Shown piece by piece: positions 14,222 through 14,266 of a stretch of 14,266 nt of DNA. Under the pieces are notes generated by a model. It was not told the DNA's origin, ran no database searches, and saw nothing but the letters and a program-made list of their open reading frames with translations. Position numbers and translations under genes: made by a program. Each line of letters opens with the position of its first letter. The first letter of the stretch is position 1. The stretch comes from JBDTMT01 sp033764095 (GTDB taxonomy: Bacteria > Desulfobacterota > Binatia > HRBIN30 > CADEER01), in the NCBI GenBank assembly GCA_033764095.1, contig JANRJF010000398.1, positions 1 through 14,266 on the forward strand, written 5' to 3'.

Positions 14222-14266
14222 CGCTGGCTGCTCGCGAGTGGCGCCCGGCCGGCCGCGCCGCTGCGC

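Overview
The window is very G+C-rich DNA with almost no space between genes. Strong GGAGG-type ribosome sites, 4-bp ATGA gene overlaps, a twin-arginine-like signal and short dispersed repeats suggest a high-GC Gram-negative-type bacterium. Deltaproteobacterial lineages in the broad sense (Myxococcota, Desulfobacterota, Binatota) are my best guess, but no marker gene settles the taxonomy. The first ~110 bases are improbable G and C runs and look like the poor end of an assembled contig.

Region A (about 62-4719, + strand) is a surface-polysaccharide operon: a Wzx-type flippase, an NAD-dependent nucleotide-sugar epimerase/dehydratase, a GT4 (GT-B) glycosyltransferase and a GT2 (GT-A) glycosyltransferase. 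Two of the three junctions are ATGA stop/start overlaps and the third is 37 bp. The genes should make an activated sugar, build a lipid-linked glycan and move it across the inner membrane.

Region B (4706-8532) is accessory and punctuated by repeats. A degenerate tandem repeat and a 34-bp inverted repeat separate the operon from an unrecognised exported protein, and their sequence forms the end of the GT2 gene and abuts the exported gene's disturbed start. A DUF2878-like membrane protein ends inside a diverged copy of the same repeat. A short-chain dehydrogenase (-) and an aldo/keto reductase (+) diverge from a different 29-bp inverted repeat.

Region C (8542-14221) holds a HemN-like radical SAM protein with an unexplained C-terminal tail (-), a divergent protein with two radical SAM halves and duplicated cysteine clusters (+), and a complete glutamine-dependent asparagine synthetase-type amidotransferase (-). 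Such amidotransferases often sit in polysaccharide loci, so regions A and C may belong to one larger glycan locus. The two radical SAM proteins are the strongest candidates for undescribed chemistry. I found no tRNA, rRNA, CRISPR array, transposase or integrase, and no gene-free stretch longer than 300 bases; the longest gap is 223 bp, between the two radical SAM genes.
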